Source: an uncultured Chloroflexota bacterium
GTDB lineage: Bacteria > Chloroflexota > Anaerolineae > Aggregatilineales > Phototrophicaceae
DNA: 64,000 nt
Direction of reading: 5' to 3'
NCBI GenBank assembly: GCA_937974245.1
Contig: CALJKV010000105.1
Coordinates: 111,672-175,671 of the forward strand
A program made the position numbers and the translations under genes. Every line of letters starts with the position of its first letter. Position 1 is the stretch's first letter. The notes beneath the pieces are model-generated. The model was not told the DNA's origin and made no database searches. It worked only from the letters and a program-made list of their open reading frames with translations. Positions 1 to 8,067 of the stretch are shown here, piece by piece.

Positions 1-2
1 TT

Positions 3-407
3 TTTGTGGCGGCGCTCGAACGCTTTGACTTCGATACGGTCATGTTCCCCATCCACCCCCGGTTGTACGCCGACCCGGACTACCGGCGCGATGCGGAACG
101 CCTGCTCAAGCTGTGCGTGGAGAAAGATGTTGGCGTACAGATTATTAAGGCTGTCACGAAAAGCCCCTGGAGCGGCCGGGAAAAACAGTACAACACCTGG
201 TATCAGCCGTATGACACGCCGGAACGTATTACCCAGGGAGTACGTTTCGCCCTTTCACAGGAAGGCGTGACAGGCATCCCCAGCGCCGGGGATGTGCGCC
301 TGCTGCCGCATGTGCTGGAGGCCGGGGCGCACTTCACACCCATGACACAAGAAGAGCAAGTCGCCGCCATTGAAGACTCACGGGTGCTGGCGCCACTGTT
401 TACGTAG
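3..407 (+). CDS. Aldo/keto reductase-like protein, C-terminal part
   Basis: Only the last 134 codons are inside the window; the reading frame is open to the left edge, so the true start lies upstream. The segment reads as the second half of a TIM-barrel aldo/keto reductase of the kind that ends in an iron-sulfur or short C-terminal tail: a strand with FDTVMFPIHP, then LLKLCVEKDVGVQIIKAV (barrel strand and helix), a WYQPYDTPE loop and a helical end with GIPSAGDVRLL. This matches the oxidoreductases that use NAD(P)H to reduce carbonyls, but the catalytic Asp-Tyr-Lys-His residues would be in the missing part, so function cannot be tested here. The GTG at 6 is internal to the open frame and is not taken as the start. 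It is convergent with the next gene, with a hairpin between them. Confidence 0.7.
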   Translation, partial: FVAALERFDFDTVMFPIHPRLYADPDYRRDAERLLKLCVEKDVGVQIIKAVTKSPWSGREKQYNTWYQPYDTPERITQGVRFALSQEGVTGIPSAGDVRLLPHVLEAGAHFTPMTQEEQVAAIEDSRVLAPLFT

Positions 408-415
408 TTCTTTAA

Positions 416-448
416 TTCAGGGCGACCCCATCGGTGAGTCGCCCTGAA
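416..448. terminator. Bidirectional hairpin terminator candidate
   Basis: An 11-bp perfect stem (arms 416-426 and 438-448, TTCAGGGCGAC and its complement) encloses an 11-nt loop. It lies between two convergent genes, 9 bases after the first stop codon. No long T-run follows on the + strand. Confidence 0.6.
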
Positions 449-482
449 TACTCCGTTTGTTTGTTACCTACCCGCCCGCAAA

Positions 483-2177
483 TCACCGCAAGCGGCGTTC
501 TTTGTCCCCGCTGCCCAATCGTTTCCGGGTGCGGTCAGTTGTGTCGTCCCCGCCAGTTCCATAGTTGCCCCGCGTGACGGCCTCATAGAAAGCCTGGTCA
601 TAGTTGCGCGTTTTGACCACCACTGGCATCGGGACGGCATGACCCATGATGATCGCCTGTTGGCGGGTATCGAGCCGCGCCAGTACCTCGCGCAGGCTTT
701 GCGCTCCGCTGATGCCGGTTAGCACTGCGTTGATGTCACGGTCATTATCGAGCAGCGCAGTCACCCGCGTCCCGATCTGGCTCATTACTTCCTCGTCAAT
801 ACCGCTGGGGCGCTGGTCAACAACCAACAGGGTCACATTGTACTTGCGTAGTTCGCGGGCGATGATACCGAAAATCGTCTGGTTGGCGATGGCTGGGTCA
901 AGGAACTTGTGTGCTTCTTCAATCGTGATAAGCAATTGCGGCGGTTCATGGGCCGCGTCGCCCAGCGCCTTCTCAACCTTCTCCACATACTGGCGGTGGA
1001 TACGCCGCGTGAGATAATTGGCGACCAGGATGTACGCTTCCAGTTCGTTACCATAGCGCCCGAATTCCAGCACAACACTCTTTTGCTGCTCCACCAACAG
1101 ACTGATAATACGGTCTACACTGTCGGATACCGTCTCTTGTGAGAGGAAGTCCCAGCGTTCAAAGCGCTGTAACCGCCGCTGGAGCGCGGAATACGTGCCA
1201 CCGCCAATGTTCGTGTTCTCCACAATGTCGTTAAAGTCATCTACCTCATCCTGGAGCAGACGCCGAATCCAGTTTCTTCCCCAGCGTTTCCGCATCGTGT
1301 AGGCCGCATCAATCATCGCGTCGGAGAGGTTCATCGTCGCCCGCAGCATGGCGATGTCTTCCGGTTCAATCTCATCAAACCCAAGTTTGACCTCAAAATC
1401 AAAGCGGGCATTGCGACGCCGTGAAGACTCGGAGTCCAGGGTGATAATGGTCACCCTGCCGGGGAACAACTGCGCCAGTCCCTTCGCCTTCGGCCCACGC
1501 TCGTCGGCAACTTCCCAACCGTAATCGTTGTGCATGTCAAAAATCAGGTTGACGGCTTGCTGGCGAGCAATCACTCCGGCCAGCAGCACCCGCGTGAGAA
1601 AACTCTTGCCTGTGCCACTCTTGCCGAACACCCCCACCGAACGCTCAACCAACCGCTTGAGGTCGAGGTTGATCTGCGTCTGTTCGAGTTCCAACGGCGC
1701 ACCGACGTTAAAGTGACCGGCGTCTTCATCGCCAAACACGGCGTTGACATCGCCCACAGTAGCATTCATCACCGGCATAAAGTGACTGGGGATGGTCTTG
1801 ACCGGTTTCGGTTCGGTATTTTCCTCGTCAAGCGAGAGCATCGGCGCAACCGATACCAGGCCATAGGCGGTTGTCCCGATATACACATCGCGCAAAAACG
1901 CATCGGCCATATCGGGCGGGCTGTTCTGGATGGCGGGGTTAGTATTATCCAGCGCGATGTCGGTAATCATGCAGAAAAAGCGCTTGCCGGATGCGCCATG
2001 CACCACAACATAGCGCCCGACGGCCAGTTCCTCAATCGGCTGCCCGCGATCCAGCTTGACGAGCAGCCCCTTGCTTAAAGAACCGCCGACCACCACACCC
2101 AGACGCACGGCGCCGGCATACATGGCTGAACTCTGCGGGAACCAATCATCCAGGTTTTCAATCTTGCTATAGGCCAT
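483..2177 (-). CDS. HerA-like (DUF87) ATPase
   Basis: A 564-residue P-loop ATPase of the HerA/FtsK superfamily. The N-terminal 150 residues fit a HAS-barrel, followed by the DUF87 core: Walker A GKSGTGKS near residues 185-192, a DMHNDYGW strand, and the Walker B-like LLITIEEAHKF in the C-terminal third, then a VDQRPSGID sensor segment typical of HerA. In archaea HerA works as a hexameric DNA translocase with the nuclease NurA in end resection; bacterial relatives also occur in defence islands. No NurA, Sir2 or DUF4297 partner gene lies beside it, so its role is open. The ATG at 2177 is preferred over the longer frame to 2264, because GGAG lies about 7 bases upstream of it and the extra 29 residues look non-homologous. 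ATTATA at 2320-2325 could be the -10 (TATAAT) on this strand. Confidence 0.85.
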   Translation of the reverse strand: MAYSKIENLDDWFPQSSAMYAGAVRLGVVVGGSLSKGLLVKLDRGQPIEELAVGRYVVVHGASGKRFFCMITDIALDNTNPAIQNSPPDMADAFLRDVYIGTTAYGLVSVAPMLSLDEENTEPKPVKTIPSHFMPVMNATVGDVNAVFGDEDAGHFNVGAPLELEQTQINLDLKRLVERSVGVFGKSGTGKSFLTRVLLAGVIARQQAVNLIFDMHNDYGWEVADERGPKAKGLAQLFPGRVTIITLDSESSRRRNARFDFEVKLGFDEIEPEDIAMLRATMNLSDAMIDAAYTMRKRWGRNWIRRLLQDEVDDFNDIVENTNIGGGTYSALQRRLQRFERWDFLSQETVSDSVDRIISLLVEQQKSVVLEFGRYGNELEAYILVANYLTRRIHRQYVEKVEKALGDAAHEPPQLLITIEEAHKFLDPAIANQTIFGIIARELRKYNVTLLVVDQRPSGIDEEVMSQIGTRVTALLDNDRDINAVLTGISGAQSLREVLARLDTRQQAIIMGHAVPMPVVVKTRNYDQAFYEAVTRGNYGTGGDDTTDRTRKRLGSGDKERRLR

Positions 2178-2531
2178 AAGGGACTCCGTATCGCACGGCA
2201 AAATGGGTCGTCGAAATGAGTTTAATAAGGAATTTCCGCACCTTTGAAAACAGACAACTACCATTGTAACGCAAGGTCAGGCATAGGGCGATTGACATGT
2301 TGATTAAAACATCTGTTCTATTATAGCACACGGTCTGCCACTTCCCCACCCCTAAATCAGGGGGGTGACTGACTTCCTGGATAATGTTGAAACGCCGTCA
2401 CACGCCCATGACACTACCGTGAATCAGCGACATAAAAAGCATTCTGCGGGAAGACTATAAGTCCACCCCTCGTTGGAAACAGCGGTTACAGACGGTAAAA
2501 TCCGCTTTCAAGGTTGTTTAAAGGAGGAACA
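2178..2531. promoter_or_regulatory. Divergent intergenic region between HerA-like gene and aldo/keto reductase
   Basis: This 354-base stretch holds no gene I can support. It separates two divergent genes and so must carry both promoters. On the minus strand TATAAT lies at 2325-2320. On the plus strand TTGACA lies at 2292-2297 with a weak -10 about 18 bases later. The plus gene has a strong ribosome binding site, AAAGGAGGA, at 2520-2528. Confidence 0.4.
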
Positions 2532-3524
2532 ATGGACTACCGTTCAATGGGAAAGACCGGACTCAAGGTGAGCGAACTTTGCCTGGGTGCGATGACCTTC
2601 GGGCGCGAGTCTACCGAAGAAATCAGCATCGCCATGCTCAACCGCTTCGTAGAAGCTGGCGGTAATTTCATAGATACGGCGGACGTGTATTCCCAGGGTA
2701 TCTCTGAAGAAATCCTGGGGCGCTGGTTGGGAAGGCAGCGCCGTGATGACTTCGTGATCGCTACGAAAGTGCGCTTCCCGATGGGCGATAAACCCAACGA
2801 CGTGGGGTTAAGCCGTAAACACATCCTGGCGGGCGTCGAGGCCAGCCTGCGGCGGCTGAATACTGACTATATTGACCTCTACCAGGTTCACATGTGGGAT
2901 CGAAGCACTCCCCTGGAAGAGACGCTCAGCACGCTCGACAGCCTGGTACGGAACGGCAAGGTGCGCTATATCGGGGCGAGCAACTTCACCGGCTGGCAGC
3001 TTCAAAAGGCGATTGACCTCAGCCAGCAGATGGGTTGGGAGCCGTTTACCTGTCTGCAACCGCTGTATAACCTGCTGGATCGGGAACTCGAATGGGAACT
3101 CATGCCGGTCTGCCTGAATGAGGGCGTGGGGATCATCCCCTGGAGTCCGCTGCGCGGCGGCTGGCTGAGCGGCAAATACCGCCGCGAGATGACCGGGCCG
3201 CAAGCCGGGACGCGGGTCAAGCAGGCGGAAGAGATGGGCTGGAGCGAAACGTGGAGCGTCTATAACAACGAGCATACCTGGACAGTGATTGACACCGTGC
3301 TGGCGGTAGGGGCAGAAACCGGCAAATCGCCAGCACAGGTGGCGCTCAACTGGCTGTTACAGCGCCCCGGTGTGACCGCACCCATCATCGGCGCCCGCAC
3401 AATGGCACAATTCGAGGACAACCTCGGCGCGGCAGGCTGGGCACTCAGCACCGACCAGATGGAACTTCTCAACACAGCCAGCGACAAACGCCTGCCCTAC
3501 CCGTATGACGTCCAAAGCAGATAA
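2532..3524 (+). CDS. Aldo/keto reductase, YajO/Tas-like
   Basis: A complete 330-residue aldo/keto reductase, an NADPH-dependent carbonyl or aldehyde reductase with a TIM barrel acting in the cytoplasm. It opens with YRSMGKTGLKVSELCLGAM, the usual start of the family. The four catalytic residues can be read: Asp and Tyr in DTADVYSQG, Lys in IATKVRFP and His in YQVHMWD. The NADPH phosphate site is suggested by TAPIIGARTMAQFEDNLGA near the end. The start at 2532 is set by AAAGGAGGA just upstream; the longer frame from 2514 would bury that site. It appears to be a single-gene unit closed by the hairpin at 3541-3573. A decayed relative of its 3' end lies at about 5190-5340. The substrate cannot be told from sequence. 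Confidence 0.93.
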   Translation: MDYRSMGKTGLKVSELCLGAMTFGRESTEEISIAMLNRFVEAGGNFIDTADVYSQGISEEILGRWLGRQRRDDFVIATKVRFPMGDKPNDVGLSRKHILAGVEASLRRLNTDYIDLYQVHMWDRSTPLEETLSTLDSLVRNGKVRYIGASNFTGWQLQKAIDLSQQMGWEPFTCLQPLYNLLDRELEWELMPVCLNEGVGIIPWSPLRGGWLSGKYRREMTGPQAGTRVKQAEEMGWSETWSVYNNEHTWTVIDTVLAVGAETGKSPAQVALNWLLQRPGVTAPIIGARTMAQFEDNLGAAGWALSTDQMELLNTASDKRLPYPYDVQSR

Positions 3525-3540
3525 GCATTCCACCTGATCG

Positions 3541-3573
3541 CACAGGAGACACCTCTCGTGGGTGTCTCCTGTG
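3541..3573 (+). terminator. Hairpin after aldo/keto reductase
   Basis: A perfect 13-bp inverted repeat (3541-3553 with 3561-3573, CACAGGAGACACC and its complement) with a 7-nt loop follows the stop codon by 16 bases. There is no clear T-run. The right arm, CTCGTGGGTGTCTCCT, recurs at about 5326-5341 next to the aldo/keto reductase relic. Confidence 0.6.
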
Positions 3574-3625
3574 TCCTTCAACATAGTTACACATCGTCCA
3601 CCGCTGGCGGGCGTTCGCCTTGTAA

Positions 3626-3871
3626 CTAAGCCCACCCTAACTCAGTTTTGACTTCATGACCACCGCTGACCGCCTTGTTTAGAATGTCAATGAACTCAGC
3701 GAGGGGTACGCGATGGACTCTGGTTGCCCATTCAACAGTGAGGGCTTTCGTAATGAGTTTTCTAACGGAATAGCGCCCGACTCGGCGGACGCCAAACACT
3801 TCCATCACGGGGGCAATATCGCCATATTCCTCTAAAATTTCTGATACGCGGGTATCTTTTGTGATTTCCAT
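3626..3871 (-). CDS. Small DUF1858-like protein without cysteines
   Basis: An 81-residue protein that matches the pattern of the DUF1858 / ScdA N-terminal domain: MEITKDTRVSEILEEYGDI, then APVMEVFGV, and a final helix with EFIDILNKAV. In the typical family the turn after the first helix carries a CxxC-type redox pair, and the domain is linked to iron-sulfur repair or hybrid-cluster proteins. Here that stretch reads RRVGRYSVRK and has no cysteine at all, so a redox role is unlikely. The ATG at 3871 has GGGAG about 6 bases upstream and is preferred over the longer frame that would overlap the upstream gene. It lies 35 bases downstream of the patatin gene on the same strand, so the two are likely co-transcribed. 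Confidence 0.7.
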   Translation of the reverse strand: MEITKDTRVSEILEEYGDIAPVMEVFGVRRVGRYSVRKLITKALTVEWATRVHRVPLAEFIDILNKAVSGGHEVKTELGWA

Positions 3872-3906
3872 ATCAACTCCCTTAATGTATCGCCAGGCAT
3901 ATTTTT

Positions 3907-4893
3907 CTACTCGGCAACCAGGGCTGCACACATTTGGTCGAAAGCCGCGCTATTCTGGTGAATCATTTCTTCGGCTATCAGTTTCAAGACCCGAATATTG
4001 GTGCGGCTGACATCATCCATATCATCGCTGCCTTCGACCAGTTGAGCTTGAAAACGGTAATACCGCTGCTCACCACCCGCTGTTTTTGGCAGCATCTGCT
4101 GCATCTGATAATCCACCGTCGCAGTCACCCCCTGCATCAGAATATTGATGAGTGGACGCACCCAGTTTACTAATCCCCAGTCCTTTGCCTCGTTGTAGTT
4201 GATCGGGCGGGTCAGTTCGCCGGTACCGAGGGAAACAACTAGGAAATCACTGACATTCGGGAATCGAGTACGGACATCAACATAAGCACACATAGTTGGA
4301 TTGTTGGCGAAAACACCACCATCAATCAGGGCATAGTATTCACCAATATCCTCAGTTTCGACTTTATTGGCTTCAAAAAACGTCGGTGCAGCGGACGTGG
4401 AACGGGCAACCTGGGTCATAGGAAAATCATAGTCAGGTCGTTCTTTTGCCCGCCAACTCCGAAAGAACCAGGGAATTCGACGTTCGATTTCATAGCTGGT
4501 TATGAGAACATCCGTTACGGCATCTTTCAGGCGGGCATCGCCAAGATATTCCTGCAAAACCTCCTCTAATGGCGCAGAAGGATACTTCTCATCCACCAGG
4601 CTTCCCAGGGTACGCACCCGCTGCCAGGCAGAACGTGAGAAGATACGATGGCCCTCATTCTCATACAACCGCACGCCATCTTCAGCGGAATACTGTGGTC
4701 TGCCATCGGCATCCGGTTTCGTCATGCCCAATGCGAGAATACCGCCGGTTGATGTCCCGGCAATCAGATCGAAGAGTTCTGCGATATGCTTGCCGGTGCG
4801 CCGTTCAATTTCAGCCATCGCCATCGCCGGGACGACTCCCCGGATGCCGCCTCCATCAATGGACAGTATCTTTATCCTGTTGTTTTTCATCAT
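3907..4893 (-). CDS. Patatin-like phospholipase
   Basis: A 328-residue cytosolic patatin family acyl hydrolase. All hallmarks are visible: the oxyanion loop GGGIRG at residues 14-19, the nucleophile elbow GTSTG with Ser48, and the catalytic DGG with Asp191 (LIDGGVFANNP). Such enzymes release fatty acids from phospholipids by a Ser-Asp dyad. The arrangement (DGGGxRG near the N-terminus, about 330 residues, no signal peptide) is shared with CapV-type effectors of CBASS anti-phage systems, but no nucleotide cyclase is beside it, so a defence role is not supported here. The start has GAGAGGG upstream. A small DUF1858-like gene follows. It could equally be a lipid turnover enzyme. Confidence 0.9.
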   Translation of the reverse strand: MMKNNRIKILSIDGGGIRGVVPAMAMAEIERRTGKHIAELFDLIAGTSTGGILALGMTKPDADGRPQYSAEDGVRLYENEGHRIFSRSAWQRVRTLGSLVDEKYPSAPLEEVLQEYLGDARLKDAVTDVLITSYEIERRIPWFFRSWRAKERPDYDFPMTQVARSTSAAPTFFEANKVETEDIGEYYALIDGGVFANNPTMCAYVDVRTRFPNVSDFLVVSLGTGELTRPINYNEAKDWGLVNWVRPLINILMQGVTATVDYQMQQMLPKTAGGEQRYYRFQAQLVEGSDDMDDVSRTNIRVLKLIAEEMIHQNSAAFDQMCAALVAE

Positions 4894-5479
4894 ACCCTCT
4901 CAAAATATCTAATAATCGGATCTATTGGTTTCAAAAAGTGCGTCCTATTTTCTCTAACCGTCTTTGCGCATGAATAGAACAGCGAGGCGTCAGGCCAGAC
5001 CAGGTCTGATCTCATTCCGCCCGGAAGATCAAGCCAGTATCCGGCTTCCATAAGATAATCATAGACGTTTTCACCTTGTTTACGCCAATCCGGTATCGCC
5101 ACCGCCCGGCTGAAAACACATAAACTTTGTGAATCAACGCACCCTTGACCCGTGTGAAAGCGATGGCGGAAGCGGCTTATCCGGTAGCGGATCACGTGCG
5201 CCGAAGAGATGGGCTGGGGGGAAGTCGTAGGCGGTCTACAACAACCAGCATAGCTGGATGCCATCCGTTTGATCCGCAGAACTAGCTGTAACGGCTACTT
5301 CCAAAGATAATCAGCGGGATGCCCCTCGTGGGTGTCTCCTCTATCCCCCTCCACTACAATAATGATTTGTTTCTGCAAAATCGCCACAGTATAATGATTC
5401 TGTCAGTATATTGCTGCAAAATAACTTTAGTGCATCCTTAACATTGTCTCGTACCCATAATTTACAAACCAGAGGAAAA
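4894..5479. other. Intergenic region between patatin gene and TPR gene
   Basis: This 586-base stretch has no intact gene. The right half contains the aldo/keto reductase relic listed separately. The left half has a minus-strand open frame whose short segment YDYLMEAGYWLDLPGGM looks protein-like, but the frame as a whole has no start context and its other end runs antisense through the relic. I treat it as non-coding or decayed sequence. Confidence 0.4.
5190..5341 (+). pseudogene. Relic of an aldo/keto reductase 3' end
   Basis: The stretch GAAGAGATGGGCTGG at about 5202-5216 is identical to a part of the intact gene at 2532-3524 (EEMGW). After a frameshift the next codons read VYNNQHSWM, matching VYNNEHTWT of the intact protein. 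Then about 200 bases of the gene are missing, and the end resembles the last codons (TCCAAAG) and the terminator arm CTCGTGGGTGTCTCCT. The relic has a frameshift, an internal deletion and no start, so it is a decayed and diverged paralogue rather than a fresh copy. Confidence 0.65.
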
Positions 5480-6898
5480 ATGCGTGACAACCTAAACCTT
5501 GATGACCTGCGCGAGTACCTGGAACACGAGAAGCAGCGAAAAGCCAGCCTCGACCAATCGTTCAAGCGTACCCAAGTTCCAGCTCTAATAGTTTTTGTTC
5601 TGTCAGGTATTCTGAGTATTAAATTCTGGTTAGTTAGTTTAGTTGTTTTTAAGATCGTCATATTGACAGCATTGTGTTCTATAATCTGCTATAGCATTCT
5701 CTACAATACGCCACAACAGTTGCGGGCACGCAGGGTTGTCAGGCTTGTGCTGTCCAGCGATCAGGTTTTATATATCCCACTCCTAACCGTGCGTCTGGTG
5801 ATTGAATTCACAGTGTTCTTGCTGTTTGCATCCATTGGCGTCCTGTCTCTACGAAGCTATCTTGCACAAGGAACCCCTATTACACCTGCGAATATCCTTG
5901 CTGATCTTGCTGTCGCCCCCCAACAGGCTGTTCCCTTCGTGGTCGGGTGGGGCATCAAGGCAGGTATTGTTGTGGCGTGGATCCTCCGTTTTGGGCGCAA
6001 TTGGCTGCGTTTATCTGACTGGGATAGACGGAAATTGCCCGCCACTTTGTTTAGTTATTTCAATGCTGATCAGTACATCAGTATTACCATTCTGATCATA
6101 TTTTTGTTCGACATTTTCCCTATCCTATCTTCGTTCCTTGTCAATATTTTCGTGATGGCAATCATATTCGTATTTTTCTCAGGTCGAGTGTTAAGACAGG
6201 TCGAATGGCGGATTTTTCTTCGTTACGTGCATCCTCACTTTCAAGTGGGCGAGTACGATGTCGCTTTGAAGAAGAATAATCAACTACTGCGCCTGGCCCC
6301 GAAGTCCGCATACTGGCTGCATTCTAGAGCCGCCATAGTATTCTATAGTGGTGATTATGAGCGCGCTGAACAGCTATGGATTCAGCGACTCATCGCGGTG
6401 CAGAATGACTATCCCCAGGCCATTGGTTTCGCACTCACCATGCTCAGCCTTGTCATGCGTCGGAAGAAGCGCTACGAAGATGCGCTGCGCTACGCGGAGT
6501 ATGCCGTTGACGCCTATCCGGCAGGAGCAACCGGGTATGGGCAGTTAGTTGGTGTTTATGTGGAACGGGAAGTAGAGGCCGAACGAGCCTGTAAGTATTA
6601 TGATTTTGCCCGGAGCTTGATGACTAAATTTAGCCCCCTAGATGATAGTGGTTTTGCGGTTGTGATGGCGCATTACGGTGAATTCGCAACCGCTGAAGCG
6701 ATACTACGCGGTATTGATACGAATCAACTCGCGTCTGCCGGGGATAAAGCTCGATTTGTCTATGATCGGGCACAAATTACACGCTTTCAAGGAGACCTGG
6801 CGAAAGCGCGAGAATACTGTGAACAGGCTATTCAGCTTGACCCCAATGGTGACGCCGGAAACCAGGCGCGTGAGATGCTCCAGAAGTTAGACGATTGA
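5480..6898 (+). CDS. Membrane protein with C-terminal TPR repeats
   Basis: A 472-residue protein. After a short charged N-terminal helix (NLDDLREYLEHEKQRKAS) come several hydrophobic segments between about residues 35 and 235, consistent with five or six membrane passes. The rest is soluble and built of tetratricopeptide-like helix pairs, for example YDVALKKNNQLLRLAPKSAYW, YEDALRYAEYAVDAYPAG and LAKAREYCEQAIQLDPNGD, which usually bind partner proteins. No enzyme motif is seen. The ATG at 5480 is chosen because AGAGGA lies just upstream at 5471-5476; the longer frame from 5411 adds a serine-rich stretch with no site. Composition is more AT-rich in the membrane part than in neighbouring genes. 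No specific function can be given. Confidence 0.85.
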   Translation: MRDNLNLDDLREYLEHEKQRKASLDQSFKRTQVPALIVFVLSGILSIKFWLVSLVVFKIVILTALCSIICYSILYNTPQQLRARRVVRLVLSSDQVLYIPLLTVRLVIEFTVFLLFASIGVLSLRSYLAQGTPITPANILADLAVAPQQAVPFVVGWGIKAGIVVAWILRFGRNWLRLSDWDRRKLPATLFSYFNADQYISITILIIFLFDIFPILSSFLVNIFVMAIIFVFFSGRVLRQVEWRIFLRYVHPHFQVGEYDVALKKNNQLLRLAPKSAYWLHSRAAIVFYSGDYERAEQLWIQRLIAVQNDYPQAIGFALTMLSLVMRRKKRYEDALRYAEYAVDAYPAGATGYGQLVGVYVEREVEAERACKYYDFARSLMTKFSPLDDSGFAVVMAHYGEFATAEAILRGIDTNQLASAGDKARFVYDRAQITRFQGDLAKAREYCEQAIQLDPNGDAGNQAREMLQKLDD

Positions 6899-6924
6899 TG
6901 GGATGAGCCAGGGCGCATCTTCCC

Positions 6925-7848
6925 CTACAGACTCCCCAGGTTCGCCAGCAGGCTGCGGTAGAGCATCATCTTCTCACTCCCGGATGAGCGGCGCAGCACG
7001 CGGTACAGCACCGCGCCGGGGATGATCCGCAGCAGACAGGAAAAACCGATAATCCCCTTGAGCAGTCCCGCCGAAACCGTGCCGTAGTGCTTGCGGAAAA
7101 ACTGCACTTTGCTGCGGTACAACTGGATGAACATTTCCTCCCGGATGCGTTTGGTGCTGCCACCCCACAGGTGAACGGCCTGCACCGCCGGGTTATACAG
7201 TGTCTTCCACCCCGCCCGCTTGAAGCGGATACACCAGTCAATTTCCTCGGAAAACATGAAAAAGCCGGTGTCCATGCCGCCCACCTCCGTGTACGCCTCG
7301 CGTCGCACCAGCATGAACGCCCCCATAATCGCCTCGACTTCGCGCACGTCGTTGAAGTCCCACCACGTCATGGCGAACTGGCCGAACTCGCGGCTTTTCG
7401 GGAACAGCGCGTTGAGTTGCAGCGCGATATACAGTTCCGTTTTCAGCGTCGGGAACTGGTAGGCGGAAAATTGCAGGCTTCTGTCTTCGTAGAGCAGCTT
7501 GCAGCCCGCCATACCCGCTTCGGGATGCGCGTCCATGAAAGCCGCCATGCCGTCTACCGTGTTTTCCTCCACAAAGGCGTCACTGTTGAGCAGCAGCAGG
7601 TAGCGCCCCTGGGCGATCGCCATGCCCTGGTTATTCGCGCCGGCAAAACCGGCATTCTCACTATTTTCGATCAGGATCACATCCGGGAAGCCCTGTTTCA
7701 CCATCGCCTGGCTGCCGTCACTGGAGGCATTATCAATGACGATGATTTCATAAGCGACCTGTTTCACCGTAGACTGCACCGCCTGGATACAGCGGGTGAG
7801 CAGGTCTTTGCCATTCCAGTTGACAATGATGATGGACACATCGAGCAT
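6925..7848 (-). CDS. Glycosyltransferase family 2
   Basis: A 307-residue GT-A fold glycosyltransferase of the rhamnosyltransferase-like type. Motifs: SIIIVNWNGKDLL at the N-terminus for the nucleotide-sugar fold, IVIDNASSDGS, NAGFAGANNQGM, the DXD-like LLLNSDAF that binds the metal and nucleotide, and the ED-like FMFSEEIDWCIRFKRAGW containing the likely catalytic base. Members move a sugar from a nucleotide donor to a growing surface glycan at the inner face of the membrane; a weakly hydrophobic C-terminal helix may attach it. The ATG at 7848 has AGGAG upstream; the frame to 7914 adds 22 residues before the fold begins. It stands alone and is divergent from the aminotransferase gene. Confidence 0.9.
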   Translation of the reverse strand: MLDVSIIIVNWNGKDLLTRCIQAVQSTVKQVAYEIIVIDNASSDGSQAMVKQGFPDVILIENSENAGFAGANNQGMAIAQGRYLLLLNSDAFVEENTVDGMAAFMDAHPEAGMAGCKLLYEDRSLQFSAYQFPTLKTELYIALQLNALFPKSREFGQFAMTWWDFNDVREVEAIMGAFMLVRREAYTEVGGMDTGFFMFSEEIDWCIRFKRAGWKTLYNPAVQAVHLWGGSTKRIREEMFIQLYRSKVQFFRKHYGTVSAGLLKGIIGFSCLLRIIPGAVLYRVLRRSSGSEKMMLYRSLLANLGSL

Positions 7849-7994
7849 ACGAGTGCGCTCCTGAATGATGACTGAATACCATGCAATTGAGGGAGAATGA
7901 GTCTGCTGTGACAATAGTCGCCCTGCCTTGCCTGTGACTAAACATCACTCCGTAAGTGGTCTGCCACTGTGTGGATACACCCCCGCCGAAATGG

Positions 7995-8000
7995 TACAAT
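7995..8000 (+). promoter_or_regulatory. -10 candidate (TACAAT) for the aminotransferase gene
   Basis: TGGTACAAT lies 68 bases before the start codon. No convincing -35 is visible. Transcription from here would place the terminator-like hairpin 8025-8041 in the leader. Confidence 0.35.
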
Positions 8001-8024
8001 CAGGGTAATCAAGTGAGCTGGCGG

Positions 8025-8044
8025 AAGGGGGAACCCCCCTTTTT
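8025..8044 (+). terminator. Terminator-like hairpin in the aminotransferase leader
   Basis: A short strong stem of AAGGGGG with CCCCCTT and a 3-nt loop is followed directly by further T residues. It sits 24 bases upstream of the start codon, so it would act inside the 5' leader as an attenuator, or end transcripts entering from upstream. There is no gene on the plus strand just upstream that would need it. Confidence 0.5.
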
Positions 8045-8067
8045 GCTCGAATCAATGGATTGACAAC

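Noticed and set aside
3907..4893. Complete CBASS defence operon
   Set aside because: The patatin resembles CapV, but no cyclic-nucleotide synthase or accessory Cap gene is present nearby.
4890..5264. 124-codon minus-strand frame upstream of the patatin gene
   Set aside because: One short stretch looks protein-like, but the frame overlaps the patatin start, has no start context and its other end is antisense to the aldo/keto reductase relic.
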